This document shows positions 44,396 through 58,163 of a stretch of DNA of 64,000 nt, piece after piece. The notes under the pieces are model-generated. The model was not told the DNA's origin. It saw only the letters and a program-made list of their open reading frames with translations, and did no database searches. The DNA lies in assembly GCA_039720395.1 (NCBI GenBank), contig CM077829.1, positions 22,108,685 to 22,172,684 of the forward strand. Reading direction: 5' to 3'. The translations under genes and the position numbers were made by a program. The stretch is from Liquidambar formosana (Eukaryota; Streptophyta; Magnoliopsida; Saxifragales; Altingiaceae). The stretch's first letter is position 1; each line of letters begins with the position of its first letter.

Positions 44396-45305
44396 TGTTG
44401 TATTTTGAGTATAAAATAAGTATTTCAAAAAAATCCAAAGGTTTTCTTAAAAGAGTTTTCTACTTAAGTGTGATAACACCTTGCCCCACATTGGAAAAGT
44501 GAAAGAGTTTTAGTGGGCTTATATAATATCCCACTTATTGTATATGGTATCATGTGGTGGGATGTAGGGAATCCCCATGTGTGCATGAGACAGAGCCTAA
44601 TCAAGTGATTTGCAGGACAAGGGTCCTAAAATTGACCTAGTCGGGCGTGTTAAGAGCATACAACGTGCGCAGGGGGTGCAAATCCCGAATATTTGGCTTC
44701 GCACTGGTAGGTTGACCCACATTTTTGCTACTTTGATTTTTGGTTACTAGGTTATCCACGACCCAATTCAGCAACCGATTTTAAACCAATAAATTTTATG
44801 ACCGTTTTTTGGTCATTAGGAATTTATAACCAGATTTATTGTATGATTTTATGACTGTTGGAATTCATTATTTTATGATTTTTGGGATTTATACCAGAAT
44901 TTATTTTGTGTTTTATACCAAGATTTAATGTATTTATTTGGTGACCGTTTTTTACTGTTGGGTTATTTTCTAAAGCCTAATATACCAGCTATTTGATTAA
45001 GCAGAAAAAATACACCGAACAAAAGTATTTTCTCGCTATTCTACAATTTCGTTTTTTCATAGAAAGGAGCGTTCTAAGTTCTTCATTTTACTCTTACACT
45101 TGTGAGTGCACGCTTGTGGGAGTCTGGTTGTTGAATCTTAAAGGGTAGAGTGCTGTGACCTACTGCACTGAGTTGAATACTCAGAGGGGCAGAACTACTC
45201 TTAAGGATAATGCCTTGTACACGCCTCAACCGACATTGTTTGTATTTCTACAATTCTAGTACTAGTTTTATTTTATACAGTAGCATCTGCTCTATTTTTC
45301 CTACA
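44396..45305 (+). mobile_element. 3' LTR of the copia remnant
   Basis: It begins TGTTGTATTTTGAG after the polypurine tract and I end it at TTCCTACA, 910 bp. A TATATAA motif lies at 44519-44526. The partner LTR is missing, so the right boundary is inferred only from the CA end. Confidence 0.55.
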
Positions 45306-46018
45306 ATATTAAGTTATTTCAATTTTCAATAAGTCTAGTAATTTTAATTTTAAATGTGAAATTGCTAATCAACATTGGCTGCCTTTGAATGAATTGTTTG
45401 TGAGGGGATAAAAGAGGGATAAAGAAAGCTAGCATAGTGCTTTACACTGAGAAGAAGATGCTTTCTTCTAGCCTATGCCTTTCCCCTTTTAATAATAACT
45501 AGATATAGCACACGTGCGTTGCACATGAATATTTTTAATAATATTAGTTTTATAAAAAATAAAAAACACATAAAGATATTATATTTTTTTTCATAAAAGA
45601 TAAAATTTAAAATTCAAAAATAGGTTTTTTTTTTTTTTTTTAATCAAAATTGTCAATGAAAGACTAAAAACTCTTTAGATATACATTCATAAATTATTAT
45701 TATTATTCTTATTATTATTTCCATAAAATAGAATATTCAAAGAGTTTGTATTCATGTATATTATCATGCAACTTGATAGTTGCCTTAGGAGTTTGAGTAA
45801 GAATCTAACTTTCATTTCTAATTAAGAGTTTGAGTTAAAATCTAACTTTCATTTATTACCAAATGATAATAATGTTTACTAAGGCTAAAATTATATTTAT
45901 AAATTAAAATGAGGGCAAAATGGCCAATCAAAAGTTTTTCTGAGATACAAACTTTTATAGGTAGTATAGATAAGGTAAGCATCCTAGCTCTCAATGTAGA
46001 GCTATGGGTACAAGGAAT
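45306..46018. other. Spacer with a possible small degenerate element
   Basis: Between 45500 and 45975 the words ACTAGATATAGCACACGTGCGTTGCACATG and TATAGGTAGTATAGATAAG resemble the two ends of a short plant repeat I have seen with CGTGCGTTGCAC near its start. I cannot assign a class. The rest shows nothing recognisable, apart from a T run at 45626-45643 and a TTA/ATT-rich patch. Confidence 0.3.
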
Positions 46019-47680
46019 TGATGTAGAGAAAAACTATAAAGCGAAACATAATGAAAAACAAAAATCATAATACAATTCCTTAAAGCCCATGAATCTGATT
46101 GTAGTTCATACAAAACATAAAACCCTAACTAGAAGAAGAGTTAGAGCACTTATAGTTGATTCAAGTTTTCAAATTCCAAGCTTTGAATTTCTGGACAATA
46201 ATGAATAATCCTTAAACAAGCAACTATGAGCAGCACAAGTGCACTGCCTCCATGGTATCCACACCTAGCAAAAGCCTTATAGCTTCCTTCTAATTCCCCT
46301 TGTTGAATGCTAGAAGAGGAGAAGAAGAAAAAGAGAAAGAGAGAGCTTCCTCAGGGTTCGGCCAAGGGTGGGAGAGAGTGAATTAGTGTTATACTATGCA
46401 CATACTAGTGTGCATTATATAGGCACACAATGAGGGCCAACCAAGGGAGGAATCCCACCTTGTGTGGGATTTGCAACTCTCTAAAATTGTATATAAGCCC
46501 TCTTAATAATATCCAATGTATGTTTGGCTCTCTGGAACTTTTCTTATTCACTCTTGCCCTTTCTCTCAAAGCTTTAAAGTCCCTCTTTGCATATTTGGTG
46601 TGTGACCTATTAGGTTCACAACATCTAGTAGTAAGTAATGGCACTCAATGTCACATGGAGTGCCAATGGAACACTTTCCATTAAGGGTCTAATTGGAACA
46701 CCTTCCAATTCCCTAATTGATTATAACTCACTTATATCAACTAGGGCTTCTACTAACCATGCGTAACATCTAGAAATGGCTCATGGTGTGGTCCTAAATG
46801 AGGTGAATAATTATCGAACAAAGAACCCTTCAGTTACAGCTTAAGGTTACAATTACATCCCTCCATCATACACAATGTCTTTGCTTGAACTAATAGGATA
46901 TGGAAATCTATCAAGTCCCCAGTTCAATACATTTATGAACCTACCCAAAATATCAACTCATAAGATGCACCATGAAAACCCTTTTCATGATCATCATCAT
47001 ACTGTGGCCACAGATTCACATGAGTTATATTTATGAGTGTTCTTATGAGAACATTCTCTCCTTTTTATTAGAAGTAATGGATCCCTTATTGATCACACAC
47101 ATGCCTTCACACATATAACAGTGTAACCAATGAACACCCTTGCAAACCCCATAGGGATAAACAGTTAGTGCTATCAAACTTCTAAAGCTCTATGCATAAG
47201 ACAACTGTGGTGTCTCAGGTCTAAGGATAACTTGTACCATTGCAACTATGAGAAACTGATTGACAAGCAGGTAAAACTTTATTCAATTGATCTCATGACT
47301 TTGGTCACATTCAGTATACTCGTTTATTTATACAACAAATACCTACATGTTGGTTATAGTGTCTCCACACAAATAGCTTAGAGACTAGCTATCCTCCCAA
47401 AGAGCTAACCTAACATGTGCTAATCCTATGGTTCATTATTACCTATCATAGTGAACTTTCAACTATGAATGATTTAAGAGTTGAATACAGAGATATATAC
47501 ATAGTCTCATAATCACAATACCTTATGATTTCATATTCTCAACTCTAACTCTATGGACATATCATGTAAATATAAAGAATAGAATAAACATGATAGAAAA
47601 GCCCTTTTATTAAATTAATAATAAATGTGACATTCAATAAATGAAATCCTATGATTGTTCTTTATCCTTTACAACTAACA
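46019..47680 (-). mobile_element. Diverged solo LTR of the decayed-copia family
   Basis: The sequence follows the copia LTR along its whole length (AATCTAAAACCCTAACTA-type start, GAATTTCTGGACAATAATGA, CACCTAGCAAAAGCC, CAATGTCT, ACTAACA end). At about 1662 bp it almost equals the 1656-1659 bp of young copies, but it has many substitutions. No matching target duplication is visible and no interior sequence is attached. It is an old solo LTR; the ends are approximate. Confidence 0.7.
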
Positions 47681-48448
47681 GTGGGCTCAACAATCAACTG
47701 CATTGGGCTCATCTCATTGAGGGAAAAGCCAAAATATGGTTGTGTTGGGCTCATATCATTGAGGGAATAGCTAAATATTTATAGATATATACAAAAAATT
47801 CAAAATGGTTTACACGTAACGCATGTATGGACCATGTAGTTCTATCAAATATCTATTGACCATTAAAAATAGGAGGTTGAGAAGAACATGTATGTCACTA
47901 TAAATGTACCTTAAATATTGCTTTAATGGTAACTGTACGGGGTAAAAACTGCGCCCCGAACTATGTGTTGATAATGGAGCTTGCTCTCTCACCTGGACCT
48001 GCAATCACAAGCTTGGAAAATGTGTCAGAGGGTAGGCCAAAGTGGGTTTTGGCCGTGCCCTCTCCAAAGCTTAAGTCAGAAACTATTTTGGGAGAATGAG
48101 GCAAGGAAGAAGATGAATTTCAGAGAAATTAGGGTACTCTAGCTTACCAAATTAGGCTGTATCGTATTCTCTTTATACCCACCTGTACGGACTGACCATG
48201 TGAGGTCAGATAACTGCCTTGGTTAGGTCAGATCTGACCATGGTTTACCCATAACCGTCTGACCATGGTTTATTGATCATGGTTGGTCATGGAACCATGG
48301 TTTCTAGTAACCGCTGTGTCAGGAATTACAGCTGCTGTGACAGTTTTGGACTGTAGTAGGATTTGGATTGTAGTGTGAGTCATAGGACAAGTGTCCTGGG
48401 ATGAGAGTAGGGTCCTGAGCTGGAAGATCACGTGGCTTACAGCAGGTC
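47681..48448. other. Spacer without recognisable gene
   Basis: A short direct repeat (GGGCTCATCTCATTGAGGGA / GGGCTCATATCATTGAGGGA near 47722 and 47749) and several CCATGGTTT words (48236-48301) are the only structure seen. Confidence 0.5.
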
Positions 48449-48453
48449 TTACC

Positions 48454-50112
48454 TGTTGGGAATCTAACAAGAGGGAAAAATCGAAGTGCGGAATATAAAA
48501 ATTTTTCCTACGATTCCCAATCCCATGAATCTAACTATGCATAACACAAAATCAAACCCTAACTACAAAGAGGGTTAGAACACTTACAGAATTTTTGTCT
48601 TCTCCTTTTTGCTCCAAGCTTTGATTCCGGACAGCGGTGAATGAGCAGCCCAAGTGTGCTGCCTCCAACGGTATCCACACCTAGCTAGAGCTTCAAGTCC
48701 TTTCTTTCTTCTTCCTTGTTGTTGCTAGAGGTGGAGAAGAGAGAGAGAGAGAGAAGAGAGCCTCCAAGGGGCTGGACGGCTAGGGTTTATTGTGCAAGCC
48801 TCTTATGCCATGTCACACATAAGTGTGACTTATATAGGCAGCCCACTAAAGGGGGCTGGCCATGGGGAAGAAACCCTAATAGGGTTATGTGTAATTACAC
48901 TTAATTGCACATTAACCCCTATTATTTGTATCAAATACAAATAGGCCTATAAAGAACTATTCTTTATTCACTAAAACCCTTTCTCTCATAGACTTTAAAG
49001 CCCTTCTTGCATGATCAGTGTGTGACCCATTGGGTTCACATCATTAAGTAGTAGGAATAGCACAAGGTGTGCACAATGGAACTCTTTCCATTTAGGGTCT
49101 AATTGGAACTCCTTCCAATTCCCTAATTGATTATAACTCACTTATATCAATTAGGGCTTCTACTAACCATGAGTAACACCTAGCATATGGCTCATGGTGT
49201 GGTCCTTAATGAGGTGAATAGTCATTTACAAAGAACCCTTCTGTTATAGTTTATAGGTTACAATTGCATCCTTCCTTCAACACAATGTCTCCAATTGAAC
49301 TAATAGGACATGGAAGTCTGTCAAGTCCCTAGTTCAATTACTTTATACTCATTCATAGATATCTACTCATTGATGAACTCATGAAACTCTTTTCATATTC
49401 ATCCTACCATGGCCATGGATTTAATGAGTTATATTATGAATGCTATATGAGACATTCTCTCTCTTTTCCTGAGAGTGATGGATCCCTTGTTGATCACTCA
49501 CATGCCTTCACACACATAGCAGTAGGGCCAATGAACACCTTTGCAGACCCCTGAATAGGATCTGCACTTAGTGTTATCAAACTTCTAAAGCTACATGCAT
49601 AAGGCAACTATGGTGTCTCAGGTCTAAGGATTACTTGTACCACTATAACAATAAGAAACTGATTGACAGGCAGGATAAAACTCCATTCAGTTTATCTCAT
49701 ATCTTTGGTCACATTCAGTGTACCTATTCTCGTAATAGGCACCCACTTGTTGGTTGTAGTGTCTCCACACAAATAGCTTGAGACTAGCTATCCTCCTATA
49801 GAGTCAACCTAACAAGTGCTAGTCCTATGGTTCATTATTGTCCATCATAGTGAACCTTCAACTAGGAATGCTTTAGGAGTTTAGTATAGAGATATATCTA
49901 TAGTCTCAAAATTACAACTCTTTGTAATTCCATATTCTCAACTCTAACTCCATGGACATATTATGTAAATATAAATAATGCATATAAACATAATAGAATA
50001 AGCCCTTTTATTAAATCAATAATAAATGTGACATACATAAATGAAATCAAATGATTGTTCCTAATCCCTAAACAATCATCTCCATGATTGGCTCTAGGGC
50101 ATAATCCTAACA
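48454..50112 (-). mobile_element. Copia copy 2, 3' LTR
   Basis: 1659 bp, ends TGTTGGGAATC and CCTAACA. Compared with copy 1 it has small changes such as GAATCTAACAAG in place of GAATCATACAAG at the start. The TATA-abutting palindrome is retained near 48812-48829. Confidence 0.92.
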
Positions 50113-50125
50113 ATCTCCCACTTGC
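50113..50125 (-). other. Polypurine tract, copia copy 2
   Basis: Minus strand GCAAGTGGGAGAT directly before the 3' LTR, identical to copy 1. Confidence 0.85.
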
Positions 50126-51590
50126 ACTAAAGCCAATTGACCATGTATCGCATACCTATCTTCTCAAGATGTTGGTCTTAGACATAACCAATTATGTTTT
50201 AAAGCTTTAGTCAGTAGGTCTACAAAAACTTATGTAGATAATATCTTCTGTAATGTATCTATTACCTTTTCCAATGATTCCTCTAATCACTTGGAATTGC
50301 CGCTCTATGTGTTTGGACTTTTGATGAGACCGTGATTCCTATACTTGAGCTATAGACCCATTGTTGTCACAAAACAAGGTGTGGGCAACTCAATGGTAGG
50401 AACAACTCCAAGTTCTAAATGAACTTATAGATCCAAACAGTCTCCTAGACAATGCGACAATTAATTCACCCTTAATAATGGAATCCACTGTATCTTTCAT
50501 ACAGTTCTTCCATTAAGTATTTCACCAACTAAAGTGAATATAAAATATACCCCATATGGATTATATCCAAATCCATATACCCATCTACTATGAGTTTACA
50601 ATTTCCATATACAATCCAATATTCAAAATTTGAATTGATAGATAACTATTTGTAACAATTACAACATAATGGATATCAGGTTCAATACATAGTGTAAAAT
50701 AAGGCTTCTTAACACTTTAAGAATCTTACTTGTGTTATCCTAGGGCACATGCCCTTGAATAATGAATTCTTATCTGAAGTAAATCAGACCTCCCTTAGAA
50801 TTCTCCATGTTGAACTCCTTCAACATTTCAACTATGTTTGATGATTTGGAGATACTTAGCAATCTGTATGATCTATCTCTATAGATCTTATTGGATGCTT
50901 TTGCCAAATCTTTCATGAATTAGTTTTTCTCCAAAAACTAAAACTTTACATTAGATAACATTCATATATCATTCATAATGATTATGATGTCATCCATACT
51001 TAGGATAAAGAAAAACGATCGCACTCCCATTAACCTTTTATACACTCATGGTCCATCTATACAATGAGAGAAATCAAACAATTTGATTACTTCAACTTTA
51101 TAGATGTTCTAATTATGAGAACCTTGTAGTCTATTAATAGACTTCTATAACTTACACACTTTTATGGTTTTTCACCATTTGATATAACATCTTTATATCC
51201 TTTTTGACATATCTTATATTCAAAATGTGTGTTTATAGATAACAAGATCCAAATGGATTTTAGCATAACTATTATCAAACAAGTTTCTTTATAGACAACT
51301 TTTTGCCTATGTTGAAAACATTCTTAAACAGCCAAGCCTTTTAGGTCTCTACCTATCCATATTGGATTTAATGACTCTTAGTCATTTCTCGAGTTGATGT
51401 GAAACATCGTCTAGTCATAATCAATAGGATTATCTTGGTGATCTTTATCACCAAAGAACAATTCTTTCACATTCTAATGGAGATACAATATCTCTCTTAT
51501 GTTAAAGAAATATCCAATTTGATCTATGAAAAGAATGTGGTGTAATTAAAGGTTTTGCCTCAATAGGGGCAAGGGTTGGATCTTTGTTGG
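50126..51590 (-). pseudogene. Decayed copia RT/RNase H region, copy 2
   Basis: Same degenerate landmarks as copy 1: CDNNGSIAQV near 50340-50378 and the damaged RT active-site region near 50970-51010 (here MDD where copy 1 reads IDD). No open frame is left. Small private differences from copy 1 (for example near 51520-51570) show that the copies have been separate for some time. Confidence 0.68.
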
Positions 51591-54500
51591 TTTGTGGCTT
51601 TACAAACAATTCTGTAAATTCTATCTACTTTTGCATCTTTCTTGAATGAACTCTTTCTCAAGAAAATCCAGCAATCATCCTAATGGACAACTTTTGTTCA
51701 TTAGGGTAATAGAAATACTATCCCAACCACTTTTGGGATATACCACAATTCAACACTTACTTGACTGTATTTCCAGATTGTCTACATTATGTTTCCAGAC
51801 ATACGTAGCACAAGCCCAAGCCTTAACTTCTTTAAGTTGGGTTTCTTCCCATATCATATCTGATATAATTGGGACAAAACTGGAGTGAACCCTAAATTAT
51901 CAATATGTAGCAATTTTAAGGTATATCCTAGATGGATACATTAGTAAAACTCATCATGGATCAAACCATATCTTAATAGGGTTCAATTCGTTCTCTTAGA
52001 TTCACCATTGAGCTATGGTATTCTAAGATGAGTCTACTGTAATTGAATGCGTGCTTTACATGACTATATACATCACAATGTATTAGTCAAATTATAAATG
52101 TAACTCTTTCACTTCACCAAGTAAAAGATGGGTTTGGTCATCTCATAACCAAATCATAATCGTTACATTTAAATGAGAGTCTCTACATCTCTTGTATTCT
52201 CGAAATACGTTGCATTCGCTCTAATTAGTCATTTAAATTCAGAAATCAAATTTCTAGAATGTCTTAAATGACCTAGTTAAGAAATAAGTTCCCAAAATTA
52301 ATCTAGCAACTCTTGCTCTATTAAAATTTTTAAAGGTAACTTATTATCTACTTAACTTTCTGCTTCGATTTAGATTACACTAGAATCCAAAAACCAAGAA
52401 GCAGAACTAACCAACAATTTAGTTTAGAGCATGAACCAAAACTTCAAAAGTTTGGTTCTTCTAGGAAGACTGATACTTTATCAAGTTCCCTTTACAATAC
52501 CTTATGTTTACTACAAAATAATTATATTTCTTTGTCTTTGACTTTTCAAGACTTGCTTTCCTCTATGCTTCCATTTTAAATCACATCTAGCTTCTCAAGC
52601 TATTCTATGTGATTAATCATTTTTCAAAAGAATGATTATTAATAAACAACTTTTATTACATCCTAGTCCAGAAGAAGTCCTTTACAAGTACTATACTTTA
52701 TAGTATTATTTTACTCACAATACAACCTTTGTAGGTGATGTAGGACATCAAAGGCACTTGCATTAACTAATTTTGCTTCTGAAGCTCATTAGTCATAAAT
52801 ACTATCATATAGTATGGCAACAAGATGCCAATTGCGCATAGTGTCTTTTTCTTCTTAGGATGTTTTATGAAGGGCCTTTAATAAAAGGCCTAATAGCATA
52901 TAAACAATCTTTTGGAATTGAGAACAATTCTCAATTTCCTAAGTCCATCAAAGAAATCGGGTTTAGTCAAACTATCAATATCCTATATTAGGAAATAGGG
53001 GTTTTGAGGTGAGTAATTAGGTAATCTACATAAACAGAGAATCAGATTTTATTTTTATCCATAATGATTGGGTCTTTAATCATATGGTACCTCCCACTAT
53101 TTTATCAAATTCCATACACCCTCTAATGGAATTCGGGAATCTCATTCCTAATGGGGATTGGGGTCCCACTGTGACCTAGAAGCCTCACATGTTAGTTTCT
53201 TGACTTCTAACCCACAATAAGAAGACAACTCTTTGTCTATTGCTTCATAAGCAAGTTCCAATCATTTTGCCTCTAGGGAACATACACCTCACATGTTAGT
53301 TTCTTGGAATACTTCCCTAGTTAAGTTAAACCCATCATTCACACAGGTATGTTTCGCCAAATATATACCTCACATGTTAGTTTCTTGGTATATACCAGTT
53401 TAGGCACCCCATGATATCTCATATGTGATAGTTTCAAGTAATGTCTTTAACATGGGTAGCTCCTACATGTCTGCAGCCAGGTACCCACATTAAGGGACGT
53501 TAGATGATCCTATAATGATGGAAGGCAATGAAGAATTCATTCCCCAATGACTTCTCCATTTTCAACTTAATATTAAATAAGAGGGGTTTTAAAGGGTCTC
53601 ATCAAATTAACATGCATCCTATGTATCAAAATTTAAATATATAAATTATGCTATTTATAATCGTACATCTCATGCTATTATAAATCATACATCGCATGCT
53701 ATTATATATCAACATATATAAAGTACCATATTTTGATATTAGTCCCTAAGTGAATAGGTAACATATACCAAACTATAGTATTGGAGCTAATACAATTATC
53801 TCATAAATTAAAGCTCCCACTATGATGATTATGGACTTTGAGAGGATTCAATCCAAGCCAACAGATTGAATCCAAGGTCTAAGGTGGGTGTAGGTGATCG
53901 TAAAATAAACCATTCGTAACATGCATGCTTTCTTGAAAAACTTTTCTAAGCTTTCAAGTCCTTCAATCTGCTCCCTTGGCTTGATGGTCTCCACCATTGG
54001 CTTGTTGGTCTCCACCATTGGCTTGTTGGGCTCCATCATACTCCTTTGGGTCCACCATGCTCCTTAGTGCGCTCTCGATTACATAACATTTACATAATAT
54101 ATAGAAAGGGATACATGAGGGGAATGTGGGGTACATAAGAGAATGAAAGAGAGAGAGGGAAGGTGGCATGCAAGCCCCAAATAATAAATTACATCACCAT
54201 AATAAAATTACAACTGTTGTAAATAATAACATCCCATTCATAAGACGGCCAATCACAATTGGTTTAAAGGGTATAGTCCATAATCATCATCCAAACACAT
54301 ACATACAATCTCATTGCATAATGTAAAGAAAAACTGTAAGCATTAAAACATATGGGCATTATGGTAATTCTCTTGAATGATTTACATTAATCTCATTAAT
54401 GCATCCTAATCTTATTAGGTTTAAACAAAAATATCCAGAATTAAATAAAGTCTTAACATTTAAGACATTTAGTTTCAATTAATCAAATTAATAGAAACAT

Positions 54501-56489
54501 GTAAAGTTTCCTAAAATAACTCTAATATCCAATATTAGGGTTTCCTTAATTAAACAAAACAATTTCATTTAATTAAGAATTTCCAGATTTTAATTTAATC
54601 CCTAATTGTGTTTTAAACCATTTAAAACATTATAAAATTAATCAATATTAATTAAATAATTAATATAGGAATTAAATAAAATCATTAAAATGATGAATTA
54701 GTGTATTAGGGTTTCCTAAAACCCTAAACCCTAAATGCATAACCCTAAACCCTAAATGCAAGCCCTAATCATTAAATGCCTTATGATTGGTCATTTAATG
54801 TCCAATCATTAAAACCCTAGGTTTATATGGTATTTAATAAAAAGGATTAGGATTTAATTAATGCCAAATAGGGTATTAATTACCCTTAATTAATTACACT
54901 AATTAGGGTTTCCAAAACCCTAACCCTAGACATCATTAATGGTATTAATTATGCCCTAACAATCAATAACCATGATTGGTCATTTAATGACCAATCATTA
55001 ACTCTTAATTAAGGTAATTAATATTCCAATTAGGGTTTTAATTAATGCCATAATGAAATTAGGGTTTCATCATTAACTCAAAATTAGGGTTTCATCCTTA
55101 ACTCTATGCAGCTGTCACTACCAGGGGGCTGCCTGAGCTTGGCTAGGCTGCCATGGCCACCAACGACTGTGGGAGGCCATGGCCAGTCATGGGAGAACAT
55201 CCTAGGGGTGTGGGACAAGCCTCTGGACACGTGAGAAGAGGTGGAAGTGGCTGCCATCATCAAGAACAATCAGGGTTTCCAAAACCCATTGCTGGAGCCA
55301 TTGTTGCAGACCTTGAAGGTCACAATAGCTTCTAAATCCTTATCAATTCGACTCCTCCATTGAAACCAGCTTTTGTATCATGTCCCTACATGAAATACTA
55401 AGCTAATAGAAGAGGTTTGGATGATCAAATCATCACCAATTGTTCTAAACAATTAAAACAACAGTAGGCTGCCCAGAATTTGACAGCATACTGTCCATGG
55501 TCAGAAATTGATTTAAAACCCAGCAAGATGATTAAGTCAGGCTACCAAACGAATTTTCCCAGTATCCTACATGTCTTAGGAAACTAATGCAATTCGTTTC
55601 ATGCAATTTGGAGTTCCCTAACTCAAGTTCTAATCAAAACTCCATTGATGACTTTTCTGCAGAGAAAATCTGCTATGCTGTTCATGAAAAATTTTCAAAC
55701 TTTTTGAATCTTTTTCCATCAAAACCTTTTTGAAACTTAAAGAAAATCATATACACATGATATATAATGATCCTACAATGATCTTCCATCATAAATACAG
55801 CAGCTTTAATTAGAATTAATTGCAAGAACCTTAGGGTTCTAAAACCCAGATTCAGCCTCCATGGTGTTCTTCTCCTTCTTCCTTTTGTTCTAGCATCTTA
55901 ATCCAATTATGATGCATCTAAATGCTTGGGAACCTTTCCCTACCATGTCTAGAACATAACCCAAGTGGTGGCAACCATTGCCATGCCTTTGATCTCCATC
56001 AATAACTCAAAGTTGTGGCTATTGCATCATTCCCGAGCAAAACTGTCTTTCCAGACAGCCTGTAGTAAAAAATTCATAACTTTCACTACAGAACTCGGAT
56101 TGACGCACCGTTTGTTGGGTTGGAAAGCTTATTCGAAGAGCTTTCTAACCATATATGGCTCGAAAATTTTGAAGAAGAACTCTGAATTCGGCAGGCAAAA
56201 CAAGATGACGGTTTTTCATGGCAACCATGAAAACTGTTCATAACAGTTTTATAAAACCCTAGTTTCCTTATTCTTCTTCTCCAAACTCAAACCCTATGCA
56301 ACCTATTGCATACATGGCTACACTTAACCATCAATTAGAAGAGGAGTAGAAGAGAATTGACCTAGGGTTCCAAACCCTAGGTTCAGCCATGGAGGAAAAC
56401 CAATTATGCAGAAAACTTTTCCAGATTTTTGAATCATTCAACTACACCATAATTACCAGCCCATATGTATTTTGTATTATGCATAATCA
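51591..56489 (-). other. Remaining interior of copia copy 2, no gene recognised
   Basis: Collinear with 22701-27534. One visible difference is a tandem duplication of about 24 bp at 54720-54765 that doubles the AACCCTAAACCCTAAATGCA word. Another is an extra copy of a TTGGTCTCCACCATTGGC unit near 54000. Confidence 0.6.
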
Positions 56490-56503
56490 TGGCTCTGATA
56501 CCA
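56490..56503 (-). other. Primer-binding site, copia copy 2
   Basis: Minus strand TGGTATCAGAGCCA, initiator tRNA-Met type, one base from the 5' LTR. Confidence 0.93.
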
Positions 56504-56504
56504 C

Positions 56505-58163
56505 TGTTGGGAATCTAACAAGAGGGAAAAATCGAAGTGCGGAATATAAAAATTTTTCCTACGATTCCCAATCCCATGAATCTAACTATGCATAACACAA
56601 AATCAAACCCTAACTACAAAGAGGGTTAGAACACTTACAGAATTTTTGTCTTCTCCTTTTTGCTCCAAGCTTTGATTCCGGACAGCGGTGAATGAGCAGC
56701 CCAAGTGTGCTGCCTCCAACGGTATCCACACCTAGCTAGAGCTTCAAGTCCTTTCTTTCTTCTTCCTTGTTGTTGCTAGAGGTGGAGAAGAGAGAGAAAG
56801 AGAGAAGAGAGCCTCCAAGGGGCTGGACGGCTAGGGTTTATTGTGCAAGCCTCTTATGCCATGTCACACATAAGTGTGACTTATATAGGCAGCCCACTAA
56901 AGGGGGCTGGCCATGGGGAAGAAACCCTAATAGGGTTATGTGTAATTACACTTAATTGCACATTAACCCCTATTATTTGTATCAAATACAAATAGGCCTA
57001 TAAAGAACTATTCTTTATTCACTAAAACCCTTTCTCTCATAGACTTTAAAGCCCTTCTTGCATGATCAGTGTGTGACCCATTGGGTTCACATCATTAAGT
57101 AGTAGGAATAGCACAAGGTGTGCACAATGGAACTCTTTCCATTTAGGGTCTAATTGGAACTCCTTCCAATTCCCTAATTGATTATAACTCACTTATATCA
57201 ATTAGGGCTTCTACTAACCATGAGTAACACCTAGCATATGGCTCATGGTGTGGTCCTTAATGAGGTGAATAGTCATTTACAAAGAACCCTTCTGTTATAG
57301 TTTATAGGTTACAATTGCATCCTTCCTTCAACACAATGTCTCCAATTGAACTAATAGGACATGGAAGTCTGTCAAGTCCCTAGTTCAATTACTTTATACT
57401 CATTCATAGATATCTACTCATTGATGAACTCATGAAACTCTTTTCATATTCATCCTACCATGGCCATGGATTTAATGAGTTATATTATGAATGCTATATG
57501 AGACATTCTCTCTCTTTTCCTGAGAGTGATGGATCCCTTGTTGATCACTCACATGCCTTCACACACATAGCAGTAGGGCCAATGAACACCTTTGCAGACC
57601 CCTGAATAGGATCTGCACTTAGTGTTATCAAACTTCTAAAGCTACATGCATAAGGCAACTATGGTGTCTCAGGTCTAAGGATTACTTGTACCACTATAAC
57701 AATAAGAAACTGATTGACAGGCAGGATAAAACTCCATTCAGTTTATCTCATATCTTTGGTCACATTCAGTGTACCTATTCTCGTAATAGGCACCCACTTG
57801 TTGGTTGTAGTGTCTCCACACAAATAGCTTGAGACTAGCTATCCTCCTATAGAGTCAACCTAACAAGTGCTAGTCCTATGGTTCATTATTGTCCATCATA
57901 GTGAACCTTCAACTAGGAATGCTTTAGGAGTTTAGTATAGAGATATATCTATAGTCTCAAAATTACAACTCTTTGTAATTCCATATTCTCAACTCTAACT
58001 CCATGGACATATTATGTAAATATAAATGATGCATATAAACATAATAGAATAAGCCCTTTTATTAAATCAATAATAAATGTGACATACATAAATGAAATCA
58101 AATGATTGTTCCTAATCCCTAAACAATCATCTCCATGATTGGCTCTAGGGCATAATCCTAACA
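56505..58163 (-). mobile_element. Copia copy 2, 5' LTR
   Basis: 1659 bp, almost identical to 48454-50112. On the minus strand it supplies the promoter of this copy. Confidence 0.93.

Larger units (their letters stand above)
48454..58163 (-). mobile_element. Copia-type LTR element with decayed pol, copy 2
   Basis: A complete 9710-bp element: LTR 48454-50112 (1659 bp), interior 50113-56504, LTR 56505-58163 (1659 bp). Flanks TTACC (48449-48453) and TTACA (58164-58168) are a target duplication with one change. The PBS and polypurine tract show minus orientation. The LTRs differ at very few positions (an A/G in the AGAG tract, ATAAATAATG versus ATAAATGATG). It is collinear with copy 1 throughout the interior and carries the same broken RT. 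Confidence 0.93.

Noticed and set aside
45500..45975. Helitron or MITE
   Set aside because: Suggestive end words but no matching terminal inverted repeats, target duplication or CTRR end that I could fix; kept only as an uncertain spacer feature.
47681..48448. Gene fragment on minus strand near 48270-48470
   Set aside because: No domain, and the frame crosses the junction with copia copy 2.
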